From contig SWBL01000149.1 in NCBI GenBank assembly GCA_024195585.1, forward strand, positions 51,539 through 115,538: a stretch of 64,000 nt of DNA, in the 5' to 3' direction. Within the stretch, counting starts at the first letter, position 1. Every line of letters begins with the position of its first letter. This stretch comes from Aureobasidium sp. EXF-3400 (lineage: Eukaryota > Ascomycota > Dothideomycetes > Dothideales > Saccotheciaceae). Shown in pieces: positions 44,581 to 55,617 of the stretch. The translations under genes and the position numbers were made by a program. The notes under the pieces were generated by a model. It was not told the origin of the DNA. It did no database searches and was given only the letters and a program-made list of their open reading frames with translations.

Positions 44581-47445
44581 ATGACGACAACAGGCAGCTG
44601 GATTATGACAGACGTCCCGCCGCCTCTGAATGCACTCGTTGCTGCTGCTCGTCAGCAGCACCACCACCCTCTGTCGACCCAACCCTTCGCCGTCCCTCCT
44701 TCAACTTCGCGACGACAAACACAACCCCCTGTCGACGATGGTGTCGAAGAGGACGACGGTGAGATCATCTGCATCTGCGGCATGCGCCACGACGATGGCT
44801 TCTCGGTGCAATGCGAAACCTGCAATAACTGGCAACACATGATCTGCTACTATCCTACTGAAGCAGATCGTCCCGGTGAGCATCAAAAGCACTACTGCTT
44901 CGACTGTCAACCGCGATGGCTCGACGCCGACCAAGCCAAGGAGAGACAGAAAAAGCAAATCCAGCGACAAGCTCTCGACTCGCGACGACCCGGCCCGAAA
45001 CATCGCAAAAAACAAAAGGAGTCGCCAGCTGCTGTCAATGGTGCCTTGCTGCAAGGTCGCGATCGTAAGAGTGCCAGTCCGCGCGATCAACTACCTCCCG
45101 CCAAACGCCCAAAGACCGGTCACCGCCCCTCTGCAACTGCCAACCACGCCCCAACCGGTCGCAAACGAAACGGTACGATAACGACAGCTCGCAGCCCCTC
45201 ACCAGACCCTTCCAGACCCATCATACCATGGTACTCAGAAGAGTTCTACCGCCTCTACTCTCAGGTCTCTTCGCATGTCGAAACAGAAACAAATCTCATG
45301 AATAACATTGCTGTCACGAATTCATTATCCGAATGGCTGAAGAACCCAGTCGTCGTCGAGAAAGATACGAACGGCCTCAGCCAAAACGACATCTTCCTCC
45401 GCTGGGATGGACCCTTCGAAGACATGCCTGGCCGACCCGAGGTCGCTCTGCACTGGGAAGCAGACCCCAACTTCAATGACCAAGCCGAGCCTCCGAAATG
45501 GCCCTGCCTGACGGTCGAGCAGGATATCTCGAAGCGTACCTTCATCGGTGAGCTTCGTGGACACATCGGGTACAAGGAAGAATACATGAACGACCCCGAG
45601 AGTCGTTGGTCATCACTACGCCATGCCGAACCTTTCGTCTTCTTCCACCCCCAACTCCCTATCTACATCGACGCCCGCCAAGAGGGTACCATGTTTCGAT
45701 ATGTTCGTCGCAGCTGTCGACCGAACACCGAGATCCAAACCATCATCACCGACGGTACCAACTATCATTTCTGCTTCATGGCTACTAAAGACCTTCAGTC
45801 TGGCGAGGAAATCACCGTCGCTTGGCAGACAGACGACACCATCAAAGCAATGTACGCCGAGAGAGGTGTTGTCCATGGCGACGTGCCTGCCGACATCAAA
45901 TATGCTATCGCCATGTGGGTGTCCAATGTGCTCGCTAACTGCGGCCCTTGCGCATGTAACGGCGATGGCTGTCTGATGGCAAGATTTGATCGTCGTGGCC
46001 AGCCCCAGCCTGTTGAGCCGCCAGAGACAACCGCAGCCCCTCTGAAAGTACCAAAGGTTCGCCGTAAGAAGACCGGCAATAACCTCTCGCCTGCCGATCC
46101 GAATCGCAACAGCCACAGCCGTTCTGGCAGTGAAGTTCGCAAAGTCGAAGTCGAAGTCGAGGATGACATGACAGATGCTCGATCAGTGTCTGGGTCTTTC
46201 AGAGCTTCTGCCAGTAGAGACATCACTCCCGGTACTCATTACTCGGCCGTCATTCCCGAGATGTCTGAAAGAGAAAAGAAGAAGCTCATGCGCGAGGAAG
46301 AAATGTTCCGACGACAGGAGGAGGAAAGCGGCAGACAAAAGAAGAAGCGCCATAGCGGCGCCACGCCTTTACTACCACAGAGCAGTACGCTTTCTTCTTC
46401 GAAACAGCAGTCGTCGGAACCATCATCTTCTCGTCGTGGCACTATCTCCAAGCGACCATCGAAAACTTCGAGATCAGATCAGCCTTCCGAATCCTCGAGG
46501 CCAGTCTACGTGGACTCGGCGATTCAATGCGATATGGACAACGACGACCCTCCAGAGCCACAAATGCCCACGCCTCCAAAAAAGAAGCGATACCTGTCAG
46601 TGACACAACGCCTACTTCAAAGATGCGCCTCAAACAATCTCAAGCGTAAGGCTGAAAGCGAAGCGCCCGAGGACTTGCTCACCAACGGAGTTCACCCAGA
46701 GGAGAATATGGACATTGTGAACGACGAGCAAAGCCCGAGAAGTGTTGGTGCCCCGTCAGATGCTACTCCTTTGTCGCCCGTGTCTATCAAGCATGCCGAT
46801 GTCAACATGACCGAGGCCACGCAAGCACGTCCTGCTTCACTGTCACCTGCATTCGGTCCAGTGGACACTGACATGCAATACATGGACGACGATCGCGCCA
46901 CACCTCCTCCAAATGATCAAAACCCTTCATCGTCATACAGTTCAGCAAGTCCTTCCACATTGAAGTCAGGCGTCGCTTCACATCCACCAATGGATCCTCC
47001 ACCTCCACCATGGCCATCAAAAGAAGCACCGAGTATAGGTGAAGTGCATCCAGCCTCTCCAGAGTTCAAACCTGCGCACCCCGAGATGCATCTGACCATG
47101 CCTCCAACGTTGAGCTCTGCAACTTCACTTCCACTCACGCAATCGCCCGCGACCCTGACGCCCAGTCTCTCGAATATACCCCTCTTTTCACCATCCGTCT
47201 CAGCGGCAGTCAATCCCAGTCCTGCCAGAAAGAAGATGAGCTTGAGCGACTACACCAAACGCAACAAAGTACACCAGCCAAGAGACATCTCTCCTGCCGC
47301 CAGTCTGACGGATAGTGTATCAGCCAAAGACAAAGAAAGCATCTTGAATGGTGTGGCCGTCACAGACTCTCCAGCATCAGAGCAGGCAATGGACGCAACA
47401 GCAGCGCCACTCGCAAGTCAAGAGTCGGTAGTACCACCAGCCTAA
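44581..47445 (+). CDS. SET3: SET3-type PHD and SET domain protein
   Basis: Single exon, 954 residues. A PHD finger at about 63-109 (CICGMRHDDGFSVQCETCNNWQHMICY..HYCFDC) reads H3K4me in the yeast homologue. A SET domain follows at about 308-416 (FIGELRGHIGYKEEY to EEITVAWQ). The usual NHSCxPN substrate/cofactor motif is VRRSCRPN here (residues 375-382), as expected for Set3-class proteins, for which methyltransferase activity has not been shown. The C-terminal half is Ser/Pro/Lys-rich and disordered. In yeast, Set3 scaffolds a histone deacetylase complex (Hos2, Sif2, Snt1) acting on transcribed genes. PHD followed by SET in this order is diagnostic. Confidence 0.9.
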   Translation: MTTTGSWIMTDVPPPLNALVAAARQQHHHPLSTQPFAVPPSTSRRQTQPPVDDGVEEDDGEIICICGMRHDDGFSVQCETCNNWQHMICYYPTEADRPGEHQKHYCFDCQPRWLDADQAKERQKKQIQRQALDSRRPGPKHRKKQKESPAAVNGALLQGRDRKSASPRDQLPPAKRPKTGHRPSATANHAPTGRKRNGTITTARSPSPDPSRPIIPWYSEEFYRLYSQVSSHVETETNLMNNIAVTNSLSEWLKNPVVVEKDTNGLSQNDIFLRWDGPFEDMPGRPEVALHWEADPNFNDQAEPPKWPCLTVEQDISKRTFIGELRGHIGYKEEYMNDPESRWSSLRHAEPFVFFHPQLPIYIDARQEGTMFRYVRRSCRPNTEIQTIITDGTNYHFCFMATKDLQSGEEITVAWQTDDTIKAMYAERGVVHGDVPADIKYAIAMWVSNVLANCGPCACNGDGCLMARFDRRGQPQPVEPPETTAAPLKVPKVRRKKTGNNLSPADPNRNSHSRSGSEVRKVEVEVEDDMTDARSVSGSFRASASRDITPGTHYSAVIPEMSEREKKKLMREEEMFRRQEEESGRQKKKRHSGATPLLPQSSTLSSSKQQSSEPSSSRRGTISKRPSKTSRSDQPSESSRPVYVDSAIQCDMDNDDPPEPQMPTPPKKKRYLSVTQRLLQRCASNNLKRKAESEAPEDLLTNGVHPEENMDIVNDEQSPRSVGAPSDATPLSPVSIKHADVNMTEATQARPASLSPAFGPVDTDMQYMDDDRATPPPNDQNPSSSYSSASPSTLKSGVASHPPMDPPPPPWPSKEAPSIGEVHPASPEFKPAHPEMHLTMPPTLSSATSLPLTQSPATLTPSLSNIPLFSPSVSAAVNPSPARKKMSLSDYTKRNKVHQPRDISPAASLTDSVSAKDKESILNGVAVTDSPASEQAMDATAAPLASQESVVPPA

Positions 47446-48114
47446 CGATTTTGTAATATAGAGATGGGGCCTTGTTCGAAGAAGGCGTTTTATTTCTCTT
47501 CATGACTATGGTACCAAAAAAGAGGTGGATGCTGGCGTTATTATTGTGTGGCCTTTTTGCAGCGTCTTCGTTCTTCTCAATTCTAGTTCTTTTGGTGCCT
47601 TGACACCCTGACTGTACGATGATGTTTTCAAACACTTTTTTCTTTCATCTGTGACTCGTGAGGTTTATGCTTTTTGACGAACTTCGAGATATGAATGGAA
47701 GCAATTATGCCTTCTACTCGATCTCTTTCTGCAAAGTACCTATGTAACGTATAGAGCTACGAAGATGCACAATACTTTGGAGGATCAAAATAGTGTCCAT
47801 TGAGACACCGCACGTTATAGACTCTCTCTGGATAACACTCTGGTCTAGCATTGTGCCAATCTATGGTGAGAGTGGACGGAGTTTAAGCGGACTTGATCGG
47901 GGCAATTGCGGTATCGGGCTAGTGTAAGCTAAAGAACGTCATGGAAGAGACGCGGCGATTAGTTAGTAGCAGTTGAAGCTCTACCGGTAATACACGACTG
48001 AGCATTGATCATAGACGAGAGGCGTGCCCGACTACATCGCAGACTCGAACCCTGGCTGTATCTTGACCTGCCAGTCTGTCCTTTCTGTTTGCAACCCTCT
48101 TCCACATTCACACC
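47446..48114. other. Intergenic stretch
   Basis: About 670 bp. 3' UTR of SET3 and promoter of the Lon gene. No gene seen. Confidence 0.4.
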
Positions 48115-51100
48115 ATGTTCAACCGACAATGCAGAGCAGCGCTGCAGTCGTCGCAGCGTCTGTACGCCACTTCTCGATACCATGTTGCCACTTCCAACAA
48201 CTACTCGACTGCCTCCCGGCGCATTTCCTTGACACCTCTGTCTCTTCGCCACTCAGCCCTCGCCGCATCGCGTTCGCTTAGCACCACTCCTGCCCGCAGG
48301 AAAGATGACTCGGCCAAGAAGGTCGATCCAGAAGAGGAGGCACAAGACCAAGAGAACAAGGACAACAAGGATCGCAAGGACTCGTTAGACCCTATCAAGG
48401 AAGAGTCGCGTGCAAAGGAACCCACACCCATCCCCGACGGCCGAGGAGCTTCCTCAGCAGGAGGCGACGGAGCACCAGCAGGTGGTGACAGCGGAAGCGG
48501 CGGTAGCGGACGCAAGCGCAAGGGCGGCGAGAAGGGTCTCGTCAAGCCTTCGGTGCCTGATGTCTATCCCCAAGTCCTCGCCATCCCCATCGCCCAACGA
48601 CCCTTATTCCCTGGCTTCTACAAGGCCATCACCATCCGCGACCCCAATGTCATCGCCGCTGTCCAAGAGCTGCTCAAGCGTGGCCAGAGCTACGTTGGTG
48701 CCTTCTTGCTGAAGGATCCCGAGTCCAACACCGACGTCATCAACGATCCGAGCGAAGTCTACGATGTCGGTACCTTCTGTCAAATCACTGGCGCCTTCCC
48801 TGCTGGTCACGGCGACGAGAAGGCCCTCCAAGCTGTCCTCTACCCTCATCGCAGAATCAAGCTCACCGAGTTGATGCCTCCCAAGAAGGGTGAGACGACC
48901 ATTGAAGAAGTCCCCGCTGTTGCCACCGCTACAATCGAAGCCGCTGAGAAGCCCGCGACCGACATCGAGTCCAAGGGCGATGTGACTGCCAGCTTTGAGG
49001 AGTCGCATGTCGAGGCTCCTGGCGAGAAGAAGCAGGTCGCTCAGTATGAGCCTACCGACTTCCTCAAGACATGGCAGGTCAGTCTGGTCAAGGTCGACAA
49101 CCTCGCCGACGAGCCCTTCGACAAGCGCACTCCTACCATCCGCGCCCTGATTTCCGAGATTGTCAACACCTGCAAGGAGATTGGCAGTGTCAACCAACTC
49201 TTCCGCGACCACGTTTCCGCCTTTGCCATGTCGCAATCTGCCGCTAACATTGCCGACGAACCCGCCAAACTCGCCGATTTCGCCGCTGCCGTATCTGGTG
49301 GCGAGATGGAGGAGGCACAAGAAGTCCTTACCAGCCTCAACATTGAGCAGAGACTCAGCAAGGCTCTTGAGATCATCAAGAAGGAATACATGAACGCACA
49401 GCTTAGCAGCAAAATTAGCAAGGATGTTGAGAGCAAGATTCAGAAGCGTCAGCGCGAGTACTGGCTCATGGAGCAGATGAAGGGCATCAAGCGTGAGCTT
49501 GGCCTCGAGAGCGACGGCAAGGACAAGCTGCTTGAAGGCTTCAAGGAGAAGGCTACTAAGTTGGCCATGCCCGAGCCTGTCAAGAAGGTTTTCGATGAGG
49601 AGATCAACAAGCTTGCACACCTCGAGCCTGCTGCTTCAGAATTCAACGTCACAAGAAACTACCTTGACTGGCTGACTCAGATCCCCTGGGGCAAGCGCAG
49701 TGCTGAGACTTTCGGCATCAAGAACGCTATGAAGGTGCTAGACGAGGATCATCACGGTCTGAAGGATGTCAAGGACCGCATTCTTGAGTTCATCGCCGTC
49801 GGCAAGCTACGTGGCACTGTCGAGGGTAAGATCTTGTGTATGGTTGGTCCTCCTGGTGTCGGAAAGACTAGCATCGGAAAGTCGATTGCTCGCGCTTTGA
49901 ATAGACAGTACTACCGATTCAGTGTTGGTGGTCTGACTGATGTCGCCGAAATCAAGGGTCACCGCAGAACTTACGTCGGTGCCCTGCCCGGTCGCATCAT
50001 TCAAGCCCTCAAGAAGTGCCAGACCGAGAACCCTCTTATCCTTATTGATGAAGTCGACAAGATCGGTCGCGGCCACCAAGGTGACCCATCTTCTGCTCTT
50101 CTCGAACTTCTCGACCCCGAACAAAACAACTCTTTCCTCGACCACTACATGGACGTTCCTGTCGATCTTAGCAAGGTCCTCTTTGTCTGCACAGCAAACA
50201 TGACTGACACCATCCCCCGCCCCCTCTTGGACCGTATGGAAATGATTGAGCTTTCTGGATATGTCGCAGACGAGAAGATGGCAATTGCCGAGCGCTACCT
50301 TTCTCCAGCCGCAAAGGACCTTTCTGGTCTCAAAGACGTAGACGTCGAGATTGAGAAGGAGGCCATTGCCGAACTGATCAACAAGTACTGCCGCGAGTCC
50401 GGTGTACGTAACCTGAAGAAGCAGATCGAGAAGGTGTACCGCAAGTCCGCCCTCAAGATCATCCAAGATCTTGGTGAGGAAGCATTTGCCGAAGAAAAGG
50501 CACTCACACCCGAAGGCAAGGAAGCACAAGCAGCAGCAGCAAAAGACACATCCGACGTCAAGGACACACCCCAAGACATTGAGAAGGAGACCACAGAAAC
50601 ACCCCGTGTCGCTCTTTCAGTGCCATCATCCGTAAACGTCCGCGTCACAAAAGACAACCTGAAAGACTACGTCGGTCCCCCAGTCTTCACCGCCGACCGC
50701 CTTTACGAAACCACTCCCCCTGGTGTCGCCATGGGTCTCGCCTGGACAAGCATGGGCGGCGCAGCCCTCTACGTCGAAACAATCCTTGAATCCGCGCTTT
50801 CAGCACAATCCCGACCTTCCCTCGAACGCACCGGAAACCTCAAGGCTGTAATGAAGGAATCGACTTCCATCGCCTACTCATTCGCAAAGGGCTTCCTGGC
50901 TCAACGCTTCCCTGATAACAAGTTCTTCGAGCATGCCAGAGTGCATATGCATTGTCCTGAGGGTGCTGTGCAGAAGGATGGCCCCAGTGCTGGTATCACC
51001 ATGGCTTGCTCGCTCATCTCACTTGCACTAGGAAAGAGTTTGGAACAAACTGTTGCTATGACTGGTGAACTCACTGTCACTGGAAAGGTACTCCGCATTG

Positions 51101-51437
51101 GTGGGTTGAGAGAAAAGACTGTAGCGGCCAGACGAGCTGGAGCCAAGATGGTTATTTTCCCCAAGGATAACTTGAGTGATTGGCTTGAGTTGCCTGAGGT
51201 ACGTTTCTCATCTTCTTCTCCCCTTTTTGCATGAACGCAATTTGCTAATTGTCATAATAGAACATCAAAGAAGGCATCGAGGGCAAGCCAGTAGCTTGGT
51301 ACAACGAAGTCTTCGAACTCGTGTTCCCCGGTGTTGACGCAAAAGCTGCCAACAGCATGTGGAAGCAACAACTAAAGAAGGAAAAGAAAGAAAAGAGGGA
51401 GAAGGAAGATAAGGATAAAGAGTATGACTCTGATTAG
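48115..51437 (+). CDS. PIM1: Mitochondrial Lon protease
   Basis: ATP-dependent serine protease of the mitochondrial matrix. Two exons, 48115..51198 and 51261..51437, give 1086 residues. An Arg/Ser-rich mitochondrial presequence (1-60) is followed by a charged, Gly-rich linker and the N-terminal substrate domain (about 145-480). The AAA+ domain has Walker A GPPGVGKT near 577-584 and Walker B LILIDEVDK. The proteolytic domain has catalytic Ser958 in KDGPSAG and Lys1001 in GGLREKTVAARRAG. An Ala/Asp/Thr-rich insertion (AQAAAAKDTSDVKDTPQD) separates AAA+ and protease domains, as in other fungal Lon. The last exon adds FELVFPGVD and a Lys/Glu-rich tail ending YDSD. Confidence 0.96.
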
Positions 51438-52128
51438 AGACTTGACACCTTTGTGTATAGATGATGGAATAGCTGAGCTGGTTGTTTCTCGTAGAACTCT
51501 GGCCAGACTATTGTGGTTTTGGTATTTTTCTTTGTGGGTGTATTGCTCAGCGATTGTTAACTCTGCGTGTTTTTGATGCATGCGGATATTTGTATAAATA
51601 AATCTCTTCTTTTTTTTTCTGTCTCACATGGTTTTGGGTGGAGGCTTGCATGAAGTCTTCCTATCATTCCGTCGTCCTTCTTGTTCGCTCACTTGGGCGG
51701 TCTTGTGTACCACTGTGACATACATTTGTTCTTCCAAGTCATGGGTTTCTAACCAATCACAAGAAGTGAGAAGGATATGGCCTGGGAAAATGAAGATGAA
51801 AAGGAAGTGTCGATTCGAAAAAATGTCAAAAGACTTGATTCCCGATCTATAGTAAAGAAGAAAGAAAAGAAAACAAGAAACGCCGTGATCGTGAAAGCCC
51901 TTCCTTGAGAAACCCATTAATCATTATGCATTTGTCGTAAAAGTCGGTTTTTGTTGCCCTTTAGCCCTCTCCAATCGCATGCTTCGAACCAAAAGCCCGG
52001 ATGCAAACAAAAACATTAGAATGCTTGCAAGAGATGTTAGGAAATGATGAAGAGATGGCTCAAAAACTGAGTGAAGAGGATAGGAGAGTAAAGTCGCAAG
52101 TGTGCCTTAAGAAAGGATAGCCAGTCCT
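51438..52128. other. Convergent 3' region of Lon and the secreted protein gene
   Basis: About 690 bp with AT-rich, poly-A/T-containing sequence. Presumed 3' UTRs only. Confidence 0.4.
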
Positions 52129-52683
52129 TTAAGCAACAACCTTGACAGGCTTCTTCTTAGTCGCAGTGGCCTTAGCGCTCTTGTTCGCCGTCGCAGAAGC
52201 AGCTTTAGGACAGTAAATGTTTCCAGCAGTAGCATTGACATAATTGCCCTTCTCAGCAGCAACGAAATCCAAAGGTGTCAATGTGGTGTTGAACATAAAA
52301 CAACCGACCTCCAATTCACCTCCAGGCAATCCCAACCATCCCTTGGGCAAAGGTGCATTGTAAGCCATAAAAGCCGACACACAACCCGAAAGGCCATTGC
52401 ATTGCTGAATGCAGTTTGACCAGCGGGCTTCTTGGGAGATGAAGTCGGGCTGGGGGATGTACCAGGAGTAGATTTGGGAGGAGGAGAAGAGGGAGGAGGG
52501 TTGGTAGCCGGAGATGCTGGCGTTGCCTGGGTGTTGAGAGGCGTGGGGCAGAGGGTTGATGAGGGTGCAGTTTGAGGCTAGAGGTACGATGGCGGGGCCT
52601 CCGGCGCGGCGGTCGAGTTCGATTGGTGAGGCGGCTGCGAGGAGAGGCAGAGTGATGGTGGTGAAGACGGTGGAGAAGAGCAT
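52129..52683 (-). CDS. Small secreted cysteine-containing protein
   Basis: Single exon, 184 residues. A signal peptide (about 1-18, STVFTTITLPLLAAASP) is followed by ELDRR, a possible Kex2 site. The mature part has six Cys, in the blocks SNCTLINPLP, SNCIQQCNGLSGCVSAF, EVGCFMFN and NIYCPKA, plus several N-glycosylation sequons (NCT, NAS, NTT, NAT). The pattern resembles apple/PAN-like fungal secreted proteins. The C terminus is Lys/Ala/Thr-rich (TATKKKPVKVVA), unusual for a secreted protein. Could be an apoplastic or cell-wall protein; function unknown. Confidence 0.75.
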   Translation of the reverse strand: MLFSTVFTTITLPLLAAASPIELDRRAGGPAIVPLASNCTLINPLPHASQHPGNASISGYQPSSLFSSSQIYSWYIPQPDFISQEARWSNCIQQCNGLSGCVSAFMAYNAPLPKGWLGLPGGELEVGCFMFNTTLTPLDFVAAEKGNYVNATAGNIYCPKAASATANKSAKATATKKKPVKVVA

Positions 52684-54184
52684 TTTGAAGGTGTTTTAAT
52701 ATCGATTGGAAGTGGAAAGTTTTAATTGATGTCGAGTGGATAGTATTGGTGTCGATGGTATGTGATCTGGTATAGCAAGTCGATGTGAGATTGAATTGAT
52801 CGATGCTCAGAATAGTCGTTTGGCGTAGAATTGGTAAAGTCGTGTTTGATAAAAGAAGCAAGAAAAAAATCACGAGGCGGGCATGCATGTCTTCTTATAA
52901 CAGAAAACTAAACTCGCACGGCGCAACGCACTGCTGCACGTCATTGCTATTCTCGGTAGCATTGCGATGGAGGATCAGAGGTAAAAGTTGCCGCTTACAT
53001 GCATCCCACGCTTTTCGTTGCTAGCAAATCTGTACGGCATCGGATGCACAAAGCAGGGGCTGAGTTGCTCCACTCCAGTGCCGCGACTCGGGACCCTGCT
53101 CTGACTCTAACGCATCCTTGATTTTCCTACGCGCCATGCATATACATCCCGATGCCTCCTAACCACTTGTTTGGCTGGCTGTGATATTCCAGCCTGCCTG
53201 CCTTTTTTTTGCTTAATCAAACACAGCCACCATAGACTTTGCCTGCTTTACCTTCATCGCCCTGTACGACCAACTTCCATCGCAAATCGCAACTTTGAAA
53301 CAGAAAGGCTCAATTGACTTTGCTCAACGGGCTTGTTTGGAACCACGGATGGTCGTCGAACTGTTTCTCGCGTCGTGAGGGCAAGGATGGTCCGTGGTCA
53401 GTCGCGTGCACCTCTCTGCAGTTCTACGCGCAAGAGTGGGCCTTAGGTTTTTCGCGCTCTCTTCACGCGCAGAGACACATTGACTAAAAATACTACTGTG
53501 AAAATCGATAGTCTTGTGCCACCAGAGCACGGGGGCAGCATGGCTTTTTGTGGCAGTTTGTCTTAGGATCTCTTTCGTTCTCGCTCTCTGCCTTGTGTGT
53601 AAAGGCGACGGTGAGATTTGCGGTGTATGAAATACAGATCGCTGTTCGTTCCTTTGACGGGTTCATGGCGACGGTTGCTCCAGGACGCCTCTTGTCTCAT
53701 CTGTCTCCGCAAGAACAACGTTGACGGGTCGCGGCAGAAACGTCACTCTTCTCTCTCTGCTATAGCCGGGCATCGGTCACAGGTCATGAGCATGTCTGGT
53801 TACGTTCAATGTCGTTCCGTTAATCCCGGCATGGCAACTATGCACAAGAAAGACAGTTGCCGAGCGAGAGGAAGAGCGGCGGTGTGCACAACTCTTACAC
53901 GAAGATGATGGTAGTATTGAAAGATGTGCTATCTCTGGACACGATTTGGAACAAAGTGCTACGCTGACACGAGGAGAAAGCAAGATGGGCTGGAATGCCT
54001 GGGAAAGATGCATGTCGTGTTGCACAAGCATCTTGACCTCGGGATGGACCGTCCCACGAATGACGGCGGTTCCCCGCCAGAGATCAAGATGGTTACGGGG
54101 TTTCCGACCAAGCATTCTTTCCGATTGACCATCTGTACAAGGTGAGTGCTTCAATTGAAGCATAGTATATTCTGAGTATACACC
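52684..54184. other. Gene-free stretch, 1.5 kb
   Basis: Divergent promoter space of the secreted protein and the Fe-type dehydrogenase. No frame with motifs or conserved splice sites. Confidence 0.4.
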
Positions 54185-55528
54185 ATGTCCAGCCTGTCAC
54201 GAAACATCATCTCTCCACGGCTTGTCATCCGAGGATGTCGTCGGAGCTGCACATTGCGTCACTCATGGCGGGGTTCACTAACGACGATATCCTCGACGAG
54301 AAGGATGACCACTGTAACCTCACCGCTACCTTCTACGTTCATTTCTTCTACATACCTGAACACCTTGCAGCAAGTCAGACACAAGTCCAAAATGACCGAA
54401 TCATCTCAATCCCCGCTATCCGGCCTGTGGAAGCCTACCCACCTCGAGCACCTCTTCTACGGCTCAGACTGCGTATCTAAGCATCTGCTCGAGTGCCTCC
54501 CGAATGAGAACTCCAAGGCGTTTATCATCACCGGCTCTTCGCTCGCAAACAAGACCTCCCTCATCAAGTCCGTCGAATCGCAATTGGGTTCCCGCCATGC
54601 CGGTACCTTCTCCAACATCAAGCAACACGCCCCAGTAGCCGAGTTGGACAAAGCAACAGATGCCGTCCGCGATGACAGCAGCATCGACACCATCATCAGC
54701 ATCGGCGGTGGTTCCCCCATCGACAGCGCAAAAGCAATCTCCTACCGCCTAAACGAAAAATCCGGTCGTTTCCTCCACCACATCGCCATCCCCACCACCT
54801 TATCAGCAGCAGAATGCACTTTCAATGCTGGATACACGGAGAAAAATGGACAGAAAACCGGTGTTGCTCATGCGGAATGCGCTCCCCACGCTATCCTTTA
54901 CGACTCCAAGTTTGCCCTCGAAACACCCGAGAAGCTATGGATGAGCACTGGATTAAGAGCATTGGATCATGCAGTAGAATTGCTATACCATCCCACCAGC
55001 ACAGAAGTCCCTTGTCGACAGATGGCTCTGATTGCTGCCCATGATCTCTTCACTTATCTGCCTAAATACAAGGCTGACCCCAAAGACGAGGATACCATTA
55101 CGAAACTGCAATTGGCCAGTTATGCATCTCTGGGCTTCATGGGTTTGAACGTCAAGGGCGGTCTTGGACTCAGTCATGTACTGGGATATGCCCTTGGTTC
55201 TCCCTACGGTATCCCTCACGGTATAACCTCGTGCATGACTTTGGGTCATGTGGTTAAGCTCAAGGCTTCCACTGATGCTTCTGCTGCTTCTCAAGTCGCC
55301 CGTCTGTGTCCTTTTGTTGGTGTAAGTAAGACTGGCGATGATAAGAAAGATGGTCAAGCTGTTGGAGATGCAATCCTTAAACTTGTCGAGGACTTGGGTC
55401 TGAAGAGTACATTGACTGAGTACAAGGTTGACGAGAGCGAGGCACATACCATTACAAAGACTGCTACCAGAGCTGAGAGTGGAGAGCTTTACGATCAAGT
55501 CAACAAGCTCGTCAAAGGGCTGTGGTGA
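54185..55528 (+). CDS. Iron-type alcohol dehydrogenase / maleylacetate reductase family
   Basis: Single exon, 447 residues from the first ATG. The NAD(P)-binding block GGGSPIDSAKAIS is at about 174-186; metal or active-site positions lie in ALDHAVELLYH (Asp261, His262), GLSHVLGYALG (His331) and YGIPHGITS (His345). From the second ATG (54392, good context CAAAATGA) the protein is 378 residues, close to maleylacetate reductases. The first 69 residues are Ser/Arg-rich without acidic residues and could be a mitochondrial presequence, so both starts may be used. Maleylacetate reductases finish hydroxyquinol-type aromatic catabolism, but no partner gene lies nearby, so the substrate is open. Confidence 0.85.
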   Translation: MSSLSRNIISPRLVIRGCRRSCTLRHSWRGSLTTISSTRRMTTVTSPLPSTFISSTYLNTLQQVRHKSKMTESSQSPLSGLWKPTHLEHLFYGSDCVSKHLLECLPNENSKAFIITGSSLANKTSLIKSVESQLGSRHAGTFSNIKQHAPVAELDKATDAVRDDSSIDTIISIGGGSPIDSAKAISYRLNEKSGRFLHHIAIPTTLSAAECTFNAGYTEKNGQKTGVAHAECAPHAILYDSKFALETPEKLWMSTGLRALDHAVELLYHPTSTEVPCRQMALIAAHDLFTYLPKYKADPKDEDTITKLQLASYASLGFMGLNVKGGLGLSHVLGYALGSPYGIPHGITSCMTLGHVVKLKASTDASAASQVARLCPFVGVSKTGDDKKDGQAVGDAILKLVEDLGLKSTLTEYKVDESEAHTITKTATRAESGELYDQVNKLVKGLW

Positions 55529-55617
55529 CTAAATACGAAGCCTCGCTTGTGAAAAGAGACATGAATTGCATGTAAATAATCAAACGATATTTTTCTACCC
55601 TTCAAACCATAACAACC

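Noticed and set aside
48604..50574. Long open frames antisense to the Lon gene (338 and 255 codons)
   Set aside because: They mirror the codon bias of Lon on the opposite strand, have no domains, and Lon itself is unmistakable.
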